From assembly GCA_030678995.1 (NCBI GenBank), contig JAUXTQ010000002.1, positions 1 through 64,000 on the forward strand: 64,000 nucleotides of DNA. Direction: 5' to 3'. The DNA is from Caulobacter sp. GTDB taxonomy: Bacteria > Pseudomonadota > Alphaproteobacteria > Caulobacterales > Caulobacteraceae. Under the pieces are notes generated by a model. The model had not been told where the DNA came from. It saw only the letters and a program-made list of their open reading frames with translations, and did no database searches. Of this stretch, positions 18,334-26,781 are shown piece by piece; position 1 is the stretch's first letter, and every line of letters starts with the position of its first letter. The position numbers were made by a program, and so were the translations under genes.

Positions 18334-19866
18334 TCAGCCCTGGGCGTCGAAGAAGGCGTCGGGATCCTCGACCTCGACCAGCTTGCCCTTGCGAATTTCC
18401 AGGAACCGGTTGGCCGCCGTGCGGGTGAAATAGCGGTCGTGGGAGACGAACAGGCAGGAGACCTCGGCCTCCTCCAGTTCGGCCTCCAGCGCCTCCTGGC
18501 CCTCGATGTCCAGGTGGTTGGTCGGCTCGTCCAGCAGGTAGAGGTTGGGCCGCTCCAGCTTCATGCGCAGGAACATCAGCCGCGACCGCTCGCCGTGGCT
18601 CAAGAGGGCGATGGGATCGCCGATGCGCACGAACGGAAAGCCGGCCTGGGCCAGCAGCCGCGTGGCCTCCTTCTCGGTCGCGTCCGGTGCGGCGGCGACA
18701 TAGTCCAGCAGGCTGGACTTCAGCGGCAGGGCGCGCATCGACTGGTCGAACACCGCCAGCCGGGTCGCCGGATTGAAGCGGATCGCCGCCTGGCCGTCAT
18801 AGTGCTCCAGGTCCGGATCGAAGGCCGCGGCGATCGCCGACAGCAGGGTCGACTTGCCGGCCCCGTTGGCGCCCAGGATGGCGATCCGGTCGCCGGCGGC
18901 CACGGTCAGCCGGTCGATGGTCAGCAGGGTGCGGGCGTCGTCCGGCGTCTTCACCGTCAGGCCCATGAGCCGCAGGGCGACCTTGGCCTCGATCTCGCCG
19001 TCGGACAGCTCCAGCCGCCGCTCGCGGGAGACCCAGGCGCTGGTCCGGTCGGCCTCGATACGGGCGATGCGCGTCTCGATGGCCGCCTTGCGCTTGTTCA
19101 GCTCCGGATTCTTGACCGCCCAGACCTTGTAGCGGGCGGCGGCGGCCTCCAGCCGTTTGACCTCCTTCTCCTCCAGCCTGCGGTGGGCGGCGGCCGTGGC
19201 GTCGCGGCGCAGCAGCTCTTCCCGGGCGACGGAGAAGCGCGACTTGAAGGCGTGCACCCCGTCGGAGCGCAGGAACAGGGTGCGGTCGGTGACCCGGTTG
19301 AGGAACTCCCGGTCGTGGCTGACGATCAGCATCGGCACGTCGAACTCGCTCCCCAGCCAGCGCTCCAGGACGTTGATGTTGGCCAGGTCCAGGTGATTGG
19401 TCGGCTCGTCGAGGATCAGGATGTCCGGCTCCTCCAGCCGCGCCGCGCCGGCGATCAGCAGCAGCCGCTGCCAGCCGCCGGAAAGGTCGCCGAAGCGCTG
19501 TTCGGCGGTCTCGTAGGAAACCGCGATTTCGTCCAGCAGCACATCGATGCGCCAGTCGTCGTCGCCCGCGCCGATCTTCTCCAGCGACAGTCGCAGCACT
19601 TCGCGGACGGTCAGGTCGGCCAGCGCCGGCGGCGTGTCCTGCGGCAGGGACCCGACCCGCAGGCCGCGCGAGCGCAACACCTGGCCCCGGTCCAGCTCCA
19701 GCTCGCCGGCGAGACATTTCAGCAGGGTCGTCTTGCCGGCGCCGTTCTCGCCGACCAGGGCCGTGCGGGCGTCGTCGAGCAGGAAGGACACGCCCTCGAA
19801 CACAGGCGTGGCGCCGTGGTGAAAACTGGCCTGATCCATGCCCAGCACGGCCTGACGCGGCGCCAT
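18334..19866 (-). CDS. ABC-F family ATPase
   Basis: A 510-residue soluble protein with two ABC domains and no membrane segments. Walker A motifs are GENGAGKTTLL (first third) and GANGAGKSTLL (about residue 330). Signature motifs are LSGGWQRLL and LSHGERSRL, with Walker B segments ILILDEPTNHLDL and LYLLDEPTNHLDI. A charged linker of about 80 residues between domains is the ABC-F hallmark. Such proteins act on the ribosome in translation or antibiotic protection; which subfamily is unclear. The ATG at 19866 is preferred to 19956, because the extension runs into palindromic repeat sequence. Confidence 0.9.
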   Translation of the reverse strand: MAPRQAVLGMDQASFHHGATPVFEGVSFLLDDARTALVGENGAGKTTLLKCLAGELELDRGQVLRSRGLRVGSLPQDTPPALADLTVREVLRLSLEKIGAGDDDWRIDVLLDEIAVSYETAEQRFGDLSGGWQRLLLIAGAARLEEPDILILDEPTNHLDLANINVLERWLGSEFDVPMLIVSHDREFLNRVTDRTLFLRSDGVHAFKSRFSVAREELLRRDATAAAHRRLEEKEVKRLEAAAARYKVWAVKNPELNKRKAAIETRIARIEADRTSAWVSRERRLELSDGEIEAKVALRLMGLTVKTPDDARTLLTIDRLTVAAGDRIAILGANGAGKSTLLSAIAAAFDPDLEHYDGQAAIRFNPATRLAVFDQSMRALPLKSSLLDYVAAAPDATEKEATRLLAQAGFPFVRIGDPIALLSHGERSRLMFLRMKLERPNLYLLDEPTNHLDIEGQEALEAELEEAEVSCLFVSHDRYFTRTAANRFLEIRKGKLVEVEDPDAFFDAQG

Positions 19867-19923
19867 CGTGATCCTCGCGCCCGCCGAACGCGGGTCGGGG
19901 GAGGCGTAACGGAAGTGCGGGCG

Positions 19924-20034
19924 AAAGGGGACTGGATATCGTGTCCCCTGGGACATGATTTCCTGTCCCCGGACCGGCGCCGAGAACGGGGACAGCTAAT
20001 GGTGTCCCGAGGGACACCAAAAGCAGTCCCCTTC
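19924..20034. repeat. Nested inverted repeats of the GGGGACA family
   Basis: An outer pair (AAAGGGGACT near 19924 and AGTCCCCTTC ending 20034) encloses at least two inner hairpins, including GGTGTCCCGAGGGACACC at 20001-20018. It fills the gap between the comM-like gene end and the ABC-F start. Related elements lie at 17936, 25733-25890 and 26697-26772. Noncoding. Confidence 0.7.
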
Positions 20035-21570
20035 CTAGCCGCCGGCGGCGGACTCAGCCCCTGCGCCCACCCGCCGGTAGATCAGCGCCTCGGCGACATG
20101 GATGCGGCCGACGCTGTCGGCCCCCTCCAGGTCGGCGATGGTCCGGGCCAGGCGGATGGCGCGGGTCCAGCCGCGGGCGGTCAGCTGGCCGGCGTCAGCG
20201 GCCCTGGCCAGCAGGGCGCGGGCCGGATCGTTCAGCGCCGCGGCCTTCTCCAGAAAGTCGCCCTCGGCCCGGGCGTTCAGGGTCGGGGCGTCCTCGCCAA
20301 AGGCCTCCGCCCGCCCGGCCTGCAGCGCCCGCGCCTGGGCCACCCGGGCGGCGACCTCGGCCGAGCCCTCCGACGGCGGGGGCAGGGCGAGATCGGCGGC
20401 GGCCACCGGCGGCACGTCGACCTGCAGGTCGATGCGGTCGATCAGCGGGCCGGAGACCCGTCCCTGATAGTCGCGCTGGCAGCGGGGGGCCTTGCCGCAC
20501 CAGCCCTTGCCCGGACCGCCGTGGCCGCACCGGCAGGGGTTCTGCGCCGCCACCAGCTGCACCCGGGCCGGATAGCGGATGTGGGCGTTGGCCCGGGCGA
20601 CCATCACCTCGCCGGTCTCCAGTGGCGCGCGCAGGGAATCCAGGGCCTGGGCCGAGAACTCCGGCAGTTCATCGAGGAACAGCACGCCGTTGTGGGCCAG
20701 CGACACCTCGCCGGGCTTGGCCTTCAGCCCGCCGCCGGTCAGGGCGGCCATGCTGGCGGAGTGGTGCGGGCTGCGGAACGGCCGGGTGCGGGTCAGCTGG
20801 CCGCGGGCGATCAGCCCGGCCACCGAATGGACCATCGAGGTCTCCAGCAGCTCGGCGGCCGACAGCGGCGGCAGGATGCCCGGCAGGCGTTGGGCGAGCA
20901 TCGATTTGCCCGATCCCGGCGGGCCGCAGAACAACAGGTTGTGACCGCCCGCCGCGGCGATCTCCAGCGCCCGTTTGGCCTGCTCCTGACCCCGCACATC
21001 GCGCAGATCGGGGACCCGGCCGCCGTCGACCACGTCGCCCGGCTTCGGCGACGAGAGGATCTGCGTGCCGCGGAAGTGGTTGATCAGGCTGATCAGCGAG
21101 CGGGGCGCCAGGATGCGCGTGCCGCCGGCCCAGGCGGCTTCGGGTCCGCAGGCCTCGGGGCAGATCAGACCCAGACCCATGGCCCCGGCCGCCACGGCGG
21201 CGGGCAGGGCGCCGGCCACCGGCGAGATGGTGCCGTCCAGCGACAGCTCGCCCACGGCGGCCCATTCCGTCAGGGCGTCCGGCGGGATGATGCCCATGTC
21301 GGCCATGATGGTCAGGGCGATGGCCAGGTCGTAGTGGCTGCCCTCCTTGGGCAGGTCGCCGGGCGCCAGGTTGACGATGATCCGCTTGCCGGGCAGCGAC
21401 AGGCCCAGGCCCATGAAGGCGCCGCGCACCCGCTCGCGGCTTTCGGCCACGGCCTTGTCGCCCAGACCGACCACGACGATGGCGTGCTCGCCCCTGGTCA
21501 GCTGCACCTCGACGTCGACGCGTCGGGCGTCGACGCCCTGAAACGCGACGGTGACCACCCGCGCGACCAT
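20035..21570 (-). CDS. comM: YifB/ComM-family Mg-chelatase-like AAA+ ATPase
   Basis: A 511-residue protein. An N-terminal Lon-S16-like domain (LPGKRIIVNLAPGDLPKEGSHYDLA) is followed by the AAA+ Mg-chelatase domain with Walker A GPPGSGKSML near residue 218, Walker B GVLFLDELPEF and a cysteine cluster (NPCRCGHGG, then WCGKAPRCQRDY). In naturally competent bacteria ComM is a helicase that promotes branch migration of incoming single-stranded DNA; this is family knowledge. Length is standard. Confidence 0.92.
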   Translation of the reverse strand: MVARVVTVAFQGVDARRVDVEVQLTRGEHAIVVVGLGDKAVAESRERVRGAFMGLGLSLPGKRIIVNLAPGDLPKEGSHYDLAIALTIMADMGIIPPDALTEWAAVGELSLDGTISPVAGALPAAVAAGAMGLGLICPEACGPEAAWAGGTRILAPRSLISLINHFRGTQILSSPKPGDVVDGGRVPDLRDVRGQEQAKRALEIAAAGGHNLLFCGPPGSGKSMLAQRLPGILPPLSAAELLETSMVHSVAGLIARGQLTRTRPFRSPHHSASMAALTGGGLKAKPGEVSLAHNGVLFLDELPEFSAQALDSLRAPLETGEVMVARANAHIRYPARVQLVAAQNPCRCGHGGPGKGWCGKAPRCQRDYQGRVSGPLIDRIDLQVDVPPVAAADLALPPPSEGSAEVAARVAQARALQAGRAEAFGEDAPTLNARAEGDFLEKAAALNDPARALLARAADAGQLTARGWTRAIRLARTIADLEGADSVGRIHVAEALIYRRVGAGAESAAGG

Positions 21571-21598
21571 GCCCCCTCCACGCTACAGAGCCTGTGAC

Positions 21599-21607
21599 TT
21601 ATCCACA
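21599..21607. promoter_or_regulatory. DnaA-box-like 9-mer TTATCCACA
   Basis: An exact match to the strong DnaA box, upstream of the comM-like gene and within an imperfect inverted repeat CTGTG-N7-CACAG. It is in the 125-nt gap between gshB and comM, both on the minus strand; the rest of the gap is AT-richer and otherwise featureless. One isolated box could occur by chance. Confidence 0.35.
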
Positions 21608-21695
21608 GACTCAACCATGCCGGGCAGATCGGATCAAGAACAAATATGGAACCAAGAAAGAAGCTGAGACGATTCAGTCATCTAACCGACACAGT

Positions 21696-22646
21696 TCACC
21701 TGCCGGCCCGGATCGCCTCGATGCGATCCCAAAGGGCCGCCGCGGCGTCGGCGCCGCCGAACCGCTTGAGTTGCTGCGCGCCGGTGGGGGATGTGACGTT
21801 GATCTCGGTCAGATAGTCACCGATCACGTCGATTCCGACGAACAGCAGGCCGCGTTTTTTCAGGTCCGGGGCGATGATGGCGCACAACTCCCGGTCGCGG
21901 TCGGTCAGCTCGACGGCGGCGGCCCGGCCGCCCCGGGCCAGGTTGGAGCGCACCGCCCCCTCGGCCGGGATGCGGTTGATCGCTCCGACCGGCTCGCCAT
22001 CGACCAGCAGGATGCGTTTGTCGCCCTTGCTGACCGCCGGAATGAACTTCTGGGCGATGACCTGGTCGCGGCCGATCAGGGCGTGCAGCTCGAGCAGGGC
22101 GTCCAGGTTGGGATCGTCGGCCTTCAGCCGCACCACCCCCGACCCGCCGCCGCCATGCAGGGGCTTGAGCACCATGTCGCCGTGCCGCTCGCGGAAATCG
22201 TAGATCGCCTCGACGTCGCTGGTGATCAGGGTCGGCGGCTGCACGCCCGGAAAGCCGGTGACGAACAGCTTCTCCGGCGCGTTGCGCACCTCGGTGGGGT
22301 TGTTCACCACCAGGGTGCGGGGGTGGATCTTGTCGAGGAAGTGGGTGGCGGTGATGTAGGCCATGTCGAACGGCGGGTCCTGGCGCATCAGCACCACGTC
22401 GACCTCGCCCTCCAGATCCAGCACCCGGGTCTCGCCGAGGGTCGCGTGGTCGCCTTTGATCGCCTTGACGCTCAGCGGCCGGGCGCGGGCGGTGACCCGG
22501 CCCCCTTCCAGCGACAGCTTGTCAGGGGTGTAGACGAACAGCGAATGCCCCCGGCCCTGCGCCTCCATCATCATCATGAAGGTGCTGTCGGTCTCGATGT
22601 TGATCCGCTCGACCGGATCCATCTGTACGGCGACTCTCAGGGACAT
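21696..22646 (-). CDS. gshB: Glutathione synthetase
   Basis: ATP-dependent ligation of glycine to gamma-glutamylcysteine, the second step of glutathione synthesis. The 316-residue length matches bacterial GshB. Features are [15 protein letters not shown] at the N-terminus, [31 protein letters not shown], the ATP-grasp loop [15 protein letters not shown] and the C-terminal [13 protein letters not shown]-type metal site ([10 protein letters not shown]). ATG at 22646. Monocistronic by appearance, flanked by palindromic repeat DNA upstream. Confidence 0.96.
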   Translation of the reverse strand: MSLRVAVQMDPVERINIETDSTFMMMMEAQGRGHSLFVYTPDKLSLEGGRVTARARPLSVKAIKGDHATLGETRVLDLEGEVDVVLMRQDPPFDMAYITATHFLDKIHPRTLVVNNPTEVRNAPEKLFVTGFPGVQPPTLITSDVEAIYDFRERHGDMVLKPLHGGGGSGVVRLKADDPNLDALLELHALIGRDQVIAQKFIPAVSKGDKRILLVDGEPVGAINRIPAEGAVRSNLARGGRAAAVELTDRDRELCAIIAPDLKKRGLLFVGIDVIGDYLTEINVTSPTGAQQLKRFGGADAAAALWDRIEAIRAGR

Positions 22647-22752
22647 GCGGCTTCCTCGGCCTGGCGGCGTTTCGCCACGCTACATAGCGACGGGATCGGT
22701 CGGGCGGGAGGGGGAACGCGTTTCTGATTTAGTCGACCTTCACCCATTTTCT

Positions 22753-22877
22753 CCGTCATGGCCCGACTTGTTCGGGCCACCCAGGCGCGCTGGCGTCCGG
22801 AGATTGTCGGAGGTCTCGCCGCTTCCTCCTGTCGAGACCGTGTTCATGGGTGGCCCGAACAAGTCGGGCCATGACGG
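22753..22877. repeat. Long inverted repeat with perfect 31-bp arms
   Basis: Left arm 22753-22783 and right arm 22847-22877 are exact reverse complements. Each arm holds a copy of the CGTCATGGCCCG hairpin seen singly at 9250-9280. The 63-nt centre has no coding frame of note. It fills most of the 292-nt gap between gshB and the sirB1-like gene, and looks like a REP pair (BIME-like). Confidence 0.85.
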
Positions 22878-22938
22878 ATATGATGGGAAGATTCACGCGG
22901 ACTTCCAGGCTGCGCCATTGGAGAGATGCTGATCCCGC

Positions 22939-23754
22939 CTAATTTAGTCTCAGCCGCACCCGCTCCCGCGCCGCCCGGGCGGCGATGGTTGCCCCGCCGT
23001 CCAGGATTTGGGCTCGACCGAGCGCCTGCAAGGCCCCCGCCAAGGCTCCCTGTCCCTCGCGGGCGGCGGCGACGTCAAGCCAGGGGCGGTGATCGGCGGG
23101 ATCGAGCAGGGCCCGGCGCAGGGCCGAGCGCTCGGCGCGCGGCCAGTCTCCGGCCGCCCGGGCCCGGGCGAAGATGGTGTTCTGCAGCCGCATCGCCACC
23201 GACCGGTCGCTGGTCGGGGCCATCAGCAGGTCCAGCCGGCCGGCCACGTCCGGGGTCAGCCCGGACCGCAGGGCGCGCCGCGACAGTTCCGAGGGCAGCA
23301 CCACCCGCCCTTCGCTGAACGGGTCGAGCGCCAGCGGCCCTTCGTCCGTCTCGATGCGCAGCAGGAAGTGGCCGGGAAAGTCGACCCCGCGCACGTCCAG
23401 CTCACAACGGCGGGCGGCGTGGAGATAGAACACCCCCAGCGACACCGGGATGCCCCTGCGCCGGTCGGCCATGGCGATGACGTCGGTGTTGTCCGGGTGA
23501 TCGTAGGTCATCAGGTCGCCCTGCAGGCGCAGGTCGCCGGCCATGGCCTCGGCGATCGCCTCTTCGGGGGATTCGGTCTCCAGCCGCGCGGCCAGCCGTT
23601 CGGCGCCTTCGTCGGCCATGGCCCTGGCGGCGTGGGCGTCCCGGTCGGGGTCCTCATGGACGGCGCAGGCCAGGGCAGCCTCGAACAGGGGGAAGGCGTC
23701 GTCGGCCACCTGGCCGACTTCGGCCAGAAACTCCTCGGCTTCCTCGCGCGTCAT
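22939..23754 (-). CDS. SirB1-family transglutaminase-like/TPR protein
   Basis: A 271-residue protein. The central part has YDHPDNTDVIAMADRRRGIPVSLGVFYLHAARR and FPGHFLLRIE, which define the SirB1 (DUF transglutaminase-like) domain. The C-terminal 80 residues look like tetratricopeptide helices (RRALLDPADHRPWLDVAAAREGQG). No clear Cys-His-Asp triad can be assigned. Function unknown. It is 15 nt upstream of none on its strand but precedes intergenic repeat DNA; yraN lies just upstream in transcription order. Confidence 0.85.
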   Translation of the reverse strand: MTREEAEEFLAEVGQVADDAFPLFEAALACAVHEDPDRDAHAARAMADEGAERLAARLETESPEEAIAEAMAGDLRLQGDLMTYDHPDNTDVIAMADRRRGIPVSLGVFYLHAARRCELDVRGVDFPGHFLLRIETDEGPLALDPFSEGRVVLPSELSRRALRSGLTPDVAGRLDLLMAPTSDRSVAMRLQNTIFARARAAGDWPRAERSALRRALLDPADHRPWLDVAAAREGQGALAGALQALGRAQILDGGATIAARAARERVRLRLN

Positions 23755-23769
23755 ACTGTCCCTAACGCA

Positions 23770-24144
23770 TCAACCGCCCCGCCAGGCATCGGGAATATGA
23801 CGCGGCAGGCGACCCGGGGCGAGGGCGACGAGGTCGAGGCGGATTGTGGCGGCCTTCAGGGCCGGCCGTCCGGCGGCGATGGCGGCGGCGGCGCGGCGCA
23901 GGCGCTCGCGCTGATCGGGCCGCACGGCTTCCAGCGCCGCTTCGAGGGTGGCGCGGCGCTTGACCTCGACCACAGCCAGCACATTGCCCCGTTTGGCCAG
24001 CAGGTCGATCTCGCCCCTCGGCGAGGCCAGGCGGAAACCGAGGATGCGGTAGCCCTTGGCCATCAGCAGCAGGGCCGCCAGCACCTCGCCGCGCCGCCCG
24101 CTGCGGCGGGCCAGGCCCCCGCGCCGGCTGCGGGCGGCGGTCAC
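23770..24144 (-). CDS. YraN-family (UPF0102) putative nuclease
   Basis: A 124-residue protein with the PD-(D/E)XK-like pattern of UPF0102: GRRGEVLAALLLMAKGYRIL, then GEIDLLAKRGNVLAVVEVKRR. The GEID and EVK residues form the predicted metal site. The GTG start at 24144 overlaps the rsmI stop (GTGA), the usual rsmI-yraN arrangement in proteobacteria. A Holliday-junction-type nuclease role is predicted for the family but not established. Confidence 0.9.
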   Translation of the reverse strand: MTAARSRRGGLARRSGRRGEVLAALLLMAKGYRILGFRLASPRGEIDLLAKRGNVLAVVEVKRRATLEAALEAVRPDQRERLRRAAAAIAAGRPALKAATIRLDLVALAPGRLPRHIPDAWRGG

Positions 24145-25010
24145 CGGCCGTCCTTCAGGGCCACGGCCCGGCGGTAGAGGTCGCGCCGGTTCAGGCCCAG
24201 GGCCTTGGCCACTTCTGAGGCGGCCTCCCCGGGCGGCAGGCGGGTCAGGGCGTCGGCCAGGGCCGCATCGGCGTCCTCGGGCGTCGAGGCGACGTGCGTC
24301 CCGGGACCGACCAGCACCACGATCTCGCCCTTCGGCCCGTCCAGCCGGGGATCGGCGGCGAGGTCTTCCAGCGGCCCCCGCACCACCGTCTCGAACAGCT
24401 TGGTCAGTTCCCGGGCCACGGCCGCCTCGCGGTTGCCGAACACGGCGGCCATGTCGGTCAGGCTGGCGCTCAGGCGCGGCCCGCTCTCGTAGAAGATCAG
24501 GGTCGCCTGCACGGGCGCGAACGCGCTGAAAAACGTCCGTCGCGCCGCGCTCCTGGTCGGGGCGAAGCCGGCGAACAGGAACCGGTCGGTCGGCAGGCCG
24601 CCCAGGGTCAGGGCCGCCAGCGCCGCCGAGGGCCCGGGTATGGGAAACACCCGATGTCCCGCCGCCACGACCTCCCTGACCAGCCGGTAGCCGGGATCGG
24701 ACACCAGCGGCGTGCCGGCGTCGGAGACCAGCGCCACGCTCTGGCCCTGCTCCAACGCCGCCATGATCCTCGGCCGGGCCCGTTCGGCGGCGTGCTCGTC
24801 GTAGCGCAGCATGGTCTTGGAGAGGCCGTAGGCGGCGAGCAGCTTGCCGGTCACCCGGGTATCCTCGGCCAGCAGCAGATCGCAGCCCGCCAGCACGTCC
24901 AGCCCCCGCAGGGTGATGTCGCGAAGGTTGCCGATGGGCGTGGCGACCACATAGAGGCCGGCCTCGAGTGGGACCTCTGACAGCGGCGGCGGGGGCGGGT
25001 GGCGTGACAA
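24141..25010 (-). CDS. rsmI: 16S rRNA (cytidine-1402-2'-O)-methyltransferase RsmI
   Basis: SAM-dependent methylation of C1402 in the ribosomal P site. Motifs are VVATPIGNLRDITLRGLDVL, LLLAEDTRVTGKLL, VALVSDAGTPLVSDPGYRLV and PIPGPSAALAALTLGGLP. I chose TTG 25010, with GGAG six nt upstream, which gives 289 residues as in E. coli (286). An ATG at 25100 would overlap the start of the divergent gene and add non-conserved residues. Coupled to yraN downstream. Confidence 0.93.
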   Translation of the reverse strand: MSRHPPPPPLSEVPLEAGLYVVATPIGNLRDITLRGLDVLAGCDLLLAEDTRVTGKLLAAYGLSKTMLRYDEHAAERARPRIMAALEQGQSVALVSDAGTPLVSDPGYRLVREVVAAGHRVFPIPGPSAALAALTLGGLPTDRFLFAGFAPTRSAARRTFFSAFAPVQATLIFYESGPRLSASLTDMAAVFGNREAAVARELTKLFETVVRGPLEDLAADPRLDGPKGEIVVLVGPGTHVASTPEDADAALADALTRLPPGEAASEVAKALGLNRRDLYRRAVALKDGR

Positions 25011-25092
25011 GAGGGTCTCCGTGCACGGCGAGGCGCCTTGCCCGCCCGCGCCAGCCAAGGGATAGAAGGCTGCACATCGCAAAGGAAGCGCC

Positions 25093-25725
25093 GTGAACAA
25101 GCTCGTCGCCTGGTTCGTGCTGATCGCCCTGGTCGTGATTGTCGCCGTTGGCGGCTACTGGTGGATGGACCTGCGCTGGCGGCCCAAGACCATCACCAGG
25201 CACCAGGCCGAGATCGCCGCCCTGCTGGAGCAGTCCGGCTGGGTCTCGCCGGCGCTGACGGGCCCCAAGCTCTACATGGTCGGTTTCCGCGCCTGCCCCA
25301 ACTGCGCGCGGGCCAAGCTGGAACTGCTGCCCAAGCTGCACAAGGCCGGGGTCGACACCCGGGTGATCATGTTCGCCTGGCCCGACCGCAACGGCCAGGC
25401 CCAGTCCACCCCCGCGGAGCGGTCAACGGTCGCCGAGCTGTGGATCAACCGCGACTGGTCCTTGATGGAACGGTGGGACGCCGCCCCGGTCGAGGCATGG
25501 ACCGCCCAGGGCATCCCGCCGGCCGACGGCGACATGGCCCGCACCGCGGTGATCGAAGCCGGCCGGGGCATGGTCGACAAGCTGACGCCGCTGCTGAAGG
25601 CCAACGGCATCGGCTTTGGCACGCCGGTGCTGATCTGGTGGTCGCGGGACGGCGTCATGCACGGCTGCGCCTGCGGCAATCCCGCGAGCTACAAGGCGGT
25701 GCTGAAGGATCTGGGAGCGAAGTAG
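25093..25725 (+). CDS. Membrane-anchored thioredoxin-fold protein
   Basis: A 210-residue protein with one N-terminal helix (residues 4-25, then WWMDLRWR) and a periplasmic thioredoxin-like domain. The redox motif CPNC is in YMVGFRACPNCARAKLELL at about 58-77. GTPVLIWWSRDG near 175 is the cis-Pro strand. A second pair, CAC, near the C-terminus may add a redox site. It resembles DsbG/thiol-disulfide interchange proteins. GTG start at 25093, divergent from rsmI. Redox partner unknown. Confidence 0.75.
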   Translation: MNKLVAWFVLIALVVIVAVGGYWWMDLRWRPKTITRHQAEIAALLEQSGWVSPALTGPKLYMVGFRACPNCARAKLELLPKLHKAGVDTRVIMFAWPDRNGQAQSTPAERSTVAELWINRDWSLMERWDAAPVEAWTAQGIPPADGDMARTAVIEAGRGMVDKLTPLLKANGIGFGTPVLIWWSRDGVMHGCACGNPASYKAVLKDLGAK

Positions 25726-25790
25726 CAACGAGGGGACATGTCCCGGCACGGTCTGTGCGAGCCCCCGTTCAAGGCGGCATTCATGACTTG

Positions 25791-25845
25791 AAAAGTACGC
25801 GTCCCCGTTTTCTCTGTCCCCGACGAAGCGGGGACACGTACTTTT
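25791..25845. repeat. GGGGACA-family inverted repeat
   Basis: Arms 25791-25807 and 25829-25845 are 17 nt with one mismatch (AAAAGTACGCGTCCCCG against its partner) around a 21-nt spacer containing TGTCCCCG. Further partial copies (GGGGACATGTCCC at 25733-25745 and CAGGGACACGTACC near 25876) lie on both sides. Confidence 0.75.
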
Positions 25846-26010
25846 CAGGTACATGAACGCCCCAAGCCGCTGATCAGGGACACGTACCGGCTGCGCTGGA
25901 ACATGCGGATACGGGTCCACACACCCTTCATCGACCAACGATTGGCTGCCTGACGACCAGGACTGTGGGTGCCCGTTTCAGCCACCGCGCGCCACGGTCA
26001 CAGCGCCCCA

Positions 26011-26145
26011 TCGAACGCTTGATGGAATGGTCTTTCGGGGGTCGGTTGAACTCAAGGACGGGCTTCGCCCGCCGCGCAGCGGCAGCCCGGAGGGCTGTCC
26101 TTGACTTCAACCGACCCCCGAAATCATGCTCCGCCAAGCGATCAA
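26011..26145. repeat. Long imperfect hairpin, about 49-nt arms
   Basis: Left arm 26011-26059 and right arm 26097-26145 are inverted copies. The inner 25 nt (TTTCGGGGGTCGGTTGAA then TCAAGGAC) match almost perfectly, and the outer part with CGCTTG matches imperfectly. A GC-rich centre of 37 nt separates them. Looks like a folded non-autonomous element (MITE-like) or a large REP unit. No flanking target duplication is obvious. Confidence 0.7.
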
Positions 26146-26696
26146 TGGCGGGCTATCGCTGACAGTCCAGGCCTTCGCGCCGCGGGGATGAGCGGATTGT
26201 AGAAACTCCAAGGCGTTGGAATCGCTGAGTTTCATTCAGGATATTCGGGGGATCGACCGCAACTTGTCCCCGCCCTCCCCACCGCCCGTATCCTTCACCC
26301 ATCCCGCTGCACGGGGAGGGCGCTAGGCCAGGCGATCCGATGCGGCGGCGGGGTGAGGTTCGAGCGGGAAGCTCGTTGGCGCCAGTCGTGAAGGCGCTCC
26401 GTCGCCGCCAGTGGCATCCCGACGGAGTTGGAACCGAACGACCTCTGGCCGGCGAGCGGCAGGTGAGCGGGGGTTACGCTCACGGTCCGGGGACGGTTAG
26501 CCGCCGCCCGCCCGCCGGAGGCTTCTGCCGGCTAAGTGCTAAGAGCACTGCCTACCGGCGGCCACCGGATAACGGACTTCGCGGCGCGAGACGGCCTCGT
26601 CCACTCTTGCACCCTCTGCAAACAGACATCCGGGCAAGACCGGAGCGCGCCGCACCCTCCCTGCCTTCACCCCCGTGAAGCGGCGATGCCGTGGGC

Positions 26697-26772
26697 GGGG
26701 ACATGTACCGTCTTCGGTACGTGTCCCCTGCCGCTCGAACTGACGGGGACACGCACTGAAGTGCATGTCCCC
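26697..26772. repeat. Two tandem GGGGACA hairpins
   Basis: Hairpin 1 (26697-26728) pairs GGGGACATGTACCG with CGGTACGTGTCCCC, with one mismatch, around TCTT. Hairpin 2 (about 26745-26772) pairs GGGGACACGCACT with AGTGCATGTCCCC. The set ends ten nt before the tnaA stop and could terminate its transcription. Confidence 0.75.
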
Positions 26773-26781
26773 CCGCCCGTC

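Larger units (their letters stand above)
25726..26781. other. 1.06-kb gene-free stretch of inverted repeats between convergent genes
   Basis: Between the thioredoxin-like gene and tryptophanase there is no credible coding sequence. I see at least three palindromic elements (listed separately: 25791-25845, 26011-26145, 26697-26772). About 26150-26690 is also rich in short inverted repeats (for example TCCGTCGCC...GGC-type hairpins near 26398-26425) but has no recognisable RNA gene. It may be a landing site where REP-type elements have accumulated. Confidence 0.6.

Noticed and set aside
18439-21597. A 1052-codon open frame on the plus strand
   Set aside because: It lies antisense to the ABC-F and comM-like genes, is Gly/Arg/Gln-rich with no domain, and both minus-strand genes are clear. 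It is a by-product of high GC.
25011-25100. Longer start for rsmI at ATG 25100
   Set aside because: It would overlap the GTG of the divergent thioredoxin-like gene and adds residues unlike RsmI; TTG 25010 has a ribosome-binding site and gives the usual length.
26401-26460. GCCACTGG element resembling a cobalamin riboswitch box
   Set aside because: It is part of a short local hairpin; the other conserved riboswitch elements are absent and no minus- or plus-strand gene starts downstream in a suitable position.
26270-26700. Possible RNase P RNA or tmRNA in the long gap
   Set aside because: I looked for the conserved GAGGAAAGTCC core of RNase P and for a tRNA-like tmRNA end on both strands and found neither.
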